DNA from: Flavobacteriaceae bacterium
GTDB taxonomy: Bacteria > Bacteroidota > Bacteroidia > Flavobacteriales > Flavobacteriaceae
Length of the DNA: 33,355 nucleotides
Assembly (NCBI GenBank): GCA_030830625.1
Contig: JAURMQ010000082.1
Span: 1 to 33,355, forward strand
Direction of reading: 5' to 3'
Shown here: in pieces, positions 33,301 through 33,355 of the stretch
Numbering within the stretch: position 1 is the first letter of the stretch
How the letters are laid out: every line of letters starts with the position of its first letter
The notes under the pieces: model-generated
Database searches by the model: none
The model's input: the letters and a program-made list of their open reading frames with translations, nothing else
Told to the model about the DNA's origin: nothing
Made by a program: the position numbers and the translations under genes

Positions 33301-33355
33301 TGTCTTATTTGATAAATTAGAAGGATATGCGGAAGTGAATGTCGTCGAAAATGCA
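30335..33355 (+). CDS. CusA/CzcA-type heavy-metal efflux RND pump, 3' end missing
   Basis: The frame is open from ATG 30335 to the last base (1007 codons) with no stop, so the C-terminus lies outside the window. Inner-membrane RND pumps of the CusA/CzcA family export Cu/Ag or Co/Zn/Cd in exchange for protons. Seen here are the N-terminal helix ([14 protein letters not shown]), [24 protein letters not shown], the pore-domain [20 protein letters not shown], transmembrane helix 4 with [13 protein letters not shown] (Asp430, equivalent to the CusA proton-relay Asp), [20 protein letters not shown] and [12 protein letters not shown]. The Met-containing [10 protein letters not shown] segment and overall similarity favour the CusA (Cu/Ag) branch, but the ion is not certain. 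Membrane-fusion and outer-membrane partners would be expected downstream. Confidence 0.93.
   Translation, partial: [1007 protein letters not shown]

Overview
The window comes from a flavobacterium (Bacteroidota, Flavobacteriia), probably a marine glycan degrader. Evidence: an intact gldK-gldL-gldM-gldN cluster (the gliding/type IX secretion motor found only in Bacteroidota), AT-rich DNA, TAnnTTTG-type -7 elements, weak Shine-Dalgarno sequences and a HYC_CC_PP-type small protein. I cannot assign a genus. I see no tRNA, rRNA, CRISPR array, phage gene or insertion sequence. No gene-free stretch exceeds 150 bases.

Layout. (1) 1-5390: the end of an arginase-superfamily gene, then gldKLMN, closed by a strong hairpin terminator. 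(2) 5393-9491: housekeeping genes, namely a DAO-type flavoprotein, an ABC-F ATPase, a CPXCG zinc-ribbon protein and convergent trxB. (3) 9642-12253: a two-gene unit with an SLC13/DASS anion symporter and an enolase-superfamily acid-sugar dehydratase-like protein. (4) 12274-15941 on the minus strand: GntR/LacI-like regulator, NCS1-like permease and FMN-dependent L-lactate dehydrogenase, apparently one operon. (5) 16021-23570 on the plus strand: rhaEW, rhaI, rhaB and a GH78 rhamnosidase. (6) Minus strand: a GH106 rhamnosidase followed by rhaM; divergent from these is an exported FAD-dependent oxidoreductase. (7) A minus-strand LgoD/YjjN-like zinc dehydrogenase. (8) A HYC_CC_PP protein and the first 1007 codons of a CusA/CzcA heavy-metal RND pump that runs off the window.

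How the genes work together. Parts 4-6 encode a near-complete L-rhamnose utilisation island. GH78 and GH106 release rhamnose and RhaM interconverts its anomers. RhaI makes rhamnulose and RhaB phosphorylates it. The aldolase half of RhaEW splits rhamnulose-1-phosphate into DHAP and L-lactaldehyde. The SDR half oxidises lactaldehyde to L-lactate, which the adjacent FMN enzyme can convert to pyruvate. The usual sugar transporter (RhaT) and the SusC/SusD pair are missing. The only permease inside the rhamnose block resembles nucleobase transporters (NCS1), which makes it the most interesting candidate for a reassigned function. A perfect 12-bp palindrome lies over the predicted rhaEW transcription start, beside the divergent regulator gene.
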